Position numbers and translations under genes: made by a program. This document shows positions 63,305 to 64,000 of a stretch of 64,000 nt of DNA, in pieces. How positions within the stretch are numbered: position 1 is the stretch's first letter; each line of letters opens with the position of its first letter. The stretch is from Massilia agilis. Its GTDB lineage: Bacteria > Pseudomonadota > Gammaproteobacteria > Burkholderiales > Burkholderiaceae_D. Below the pieces are notes generated by a model. It made no database searches, had not been told where the DNA came from, and was given only the letters and a program-made list of their open reading frames with translations. The DNA is taken from the NCBI RefSeq assembly GCF_024756255.1, contig NZ_JANUHB010000002.1:310001-374000 (forward strand). Reading direction: 5' to 3'.

Positions 63305-64000
63305 ATGCCGAGCAGACAAGACATCCTGAACGCAAAGATCCTCATCGTGGACGACTCGCCCGACAATATCGAGCTGATGGAAGAGATATTGCGCGAGGAG
63401 GGCTACACGTGCGTCAGCTCGACCATGGAACCGGAGCAGGTGTGCCCGCTGCACCGCGAGCACAACTACGACCTGATCCTGCTCGACCTGCAGATGCCGG
63501 GCCTGAACGGGTTCCAGGTCATGAAGGGGCTCAAGGAGATCGAACAGGGTGGCTACCTGCCGGTGCTGGCGCTGACCGCGCAGCCGAGCTTCAAGATCGC
63601 CGCGCTGGAAGCGGGCGCGCGCGACTTCATCAGCAAGCCGTTCGACCTGCTGGAAGTGCACAAGCGCATCCACAACATGCTCGAAGTGCGCCTGCTGTAC
63701 AAGGAACTGGCGCAGTACAGCCGCGCCCAGCAGGAACTGGCGCTGCACGACGCCCTGACCGGGCTGCCGAACCGGCGCCTGCTCGAAGACCGCATCGAAA
63801 CAGCCCTGCAGCACGCCGCGCGCAGCCACGCCAAGGCGGCGATCATGTATCTCGACCTGGACGGCTTCAAGGCCATCAACGACACCTATGGCCACGCCTA
63901 CGGCGACGAGATCCTGAAGATGGTTTCGCAGCGCCTGCTGTCGTCCTCGCGCAAGGAGGACACGGTGGCGCGGCTGGGCGGCGACGAGTTCATGGTGGTG
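63305..64000 (+). CDS. REC-GGDEF response regulator (diguanylate cyclase), cut by window end
   Basis: Start ATG 63305 (GGAAGAG upstream); at least 232 residues, incomplete. Receiver at about 10-125 (IVDDSPDN, LLDLQMPGLNG with phospho-Asp, SKPF) then a GGDEF domain from about 145 (HDALTGLPNRRLLEDR) with the catalytic LGGDEF right at the edge. PleD/WspR-type output: makes c-di-GMP when phosphorylated. An EAL domain could follow outside the window. The conserved GGDEF predicts an active cyclase. Confidence 0.94.
   Translation, partial: MPSRQDILNAKILIVDDSPDNIELMEEILREEGYTCVSSTMEPEQVCPLHREHNYDLILLDLQMPGLNGFQVMKGLKEIEQGGYLPVLALTAQPSFKIAALEAGARDFISKPFDLLEVHKRIHNMLEVRLLYKELAQYSRAQQELALHDALTGLPNRRLLEDRIETALQHAARSHAKAAIMYLDLDGFKAINDTYGHAYGDEILKMVSQRLLSSSRKEDTVARLGGDEFMVV

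Overview
The window is a contiguous piece of a high-GC chromosome, most likely from a betaproteobacterium of the Oxalobacteraceae (Massilia/Telluria/Duganella group). This is an inference from gene content: an FxDxF-type PEP-CTERM protein, a DUF1302 outer-membrane protein, Ku plus a three-domain LigD, large TonB receptors, many hybrid kinases and dispersed palindromic repeats. No phage, insertion sequence, CRISPR array or rRNA was seen. Genes are densely packed, with many ATGA start/stop overlaps and four tail-to-tail gene pairs that abut or overlap.

Layout. (1) 1-10204, minus strand: a probable operon led by an unusual 1037-residue penicillin-binding transpeptidase, then three proteins of unknown function, a protein with two Lon-protease-like halves, a zinc-ribbon/SPFH-like/coiled-coil protein and a Ser/Thr kinase that runs off the left edge. 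This is the least described part of the window. (2) 10402-15011, plus strand: two small exported proteins, an RNase H-like/HD hydrolase pair, a TetA-like MFS transporter and an EamA transporter. (3) 15008-19514, minus: two tandemly duplicated TonB-dependent receptors. (4) 19649-25568: phosphatidylserine decarboxylase, a LysR regulator divergent from an azoreductase, pirin, a YghU-type glutathione transferase and an aspartoacylase-like metallohydrolase. (5) 25713-30435, minus: a five-gene envelope glycan operon (epimerase, GT2, ArnT-like transferase, PAP2, LAB_N), probably for lipid A or a lipid-linked sugar. (6) 30630-41071: Gdx/SugE exporter, exported M1 aminopeptidase, nuclease-like, beta-helix lipoprotein, ArsC-like, acyltransferase, GNAT and DUF1302 genes. 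(7) 41072-45924: stress-type SDR, Ku and a small membrane protein facing LigD, i.e. a bacterial NHEJ locus. (8) 46132-52712: small Lys/Ala-rich exported protein, D-2-hydroxyacid dehydrogenase, an FMN alpha-hydroxyacid oxidase and a 14-blade propeller sensor kinase. (9) 52805-53355: three tRNA-Arg(ACG) genes in exact 207-bp repeats. (10) 53753-64000: PEP-CTERM protein, then a TonB receptor/YfiR/hybrid kinase operon diverging from a response regulator, a hybrid kinase and a REC-GGDEF protein cut by the right edge; this end looks devoted to two-component and c-di-GMP signalling.

Two features recur across regions. A palindromic intergenic repeat occurs five times, four of them filling convergent gene junctions about 10-44 nt after a stop codon, so it probably serves as a two-way transcription end. 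Envelope functions (PBP, TonB receptors, lipid A-type glycosylation, PAP2, PEP-CTERM, DUF1302) dominate. Most annotated functions rest on motifs read by eye; starts were chosen from Shine-Dalgarno sequences and overlaps.
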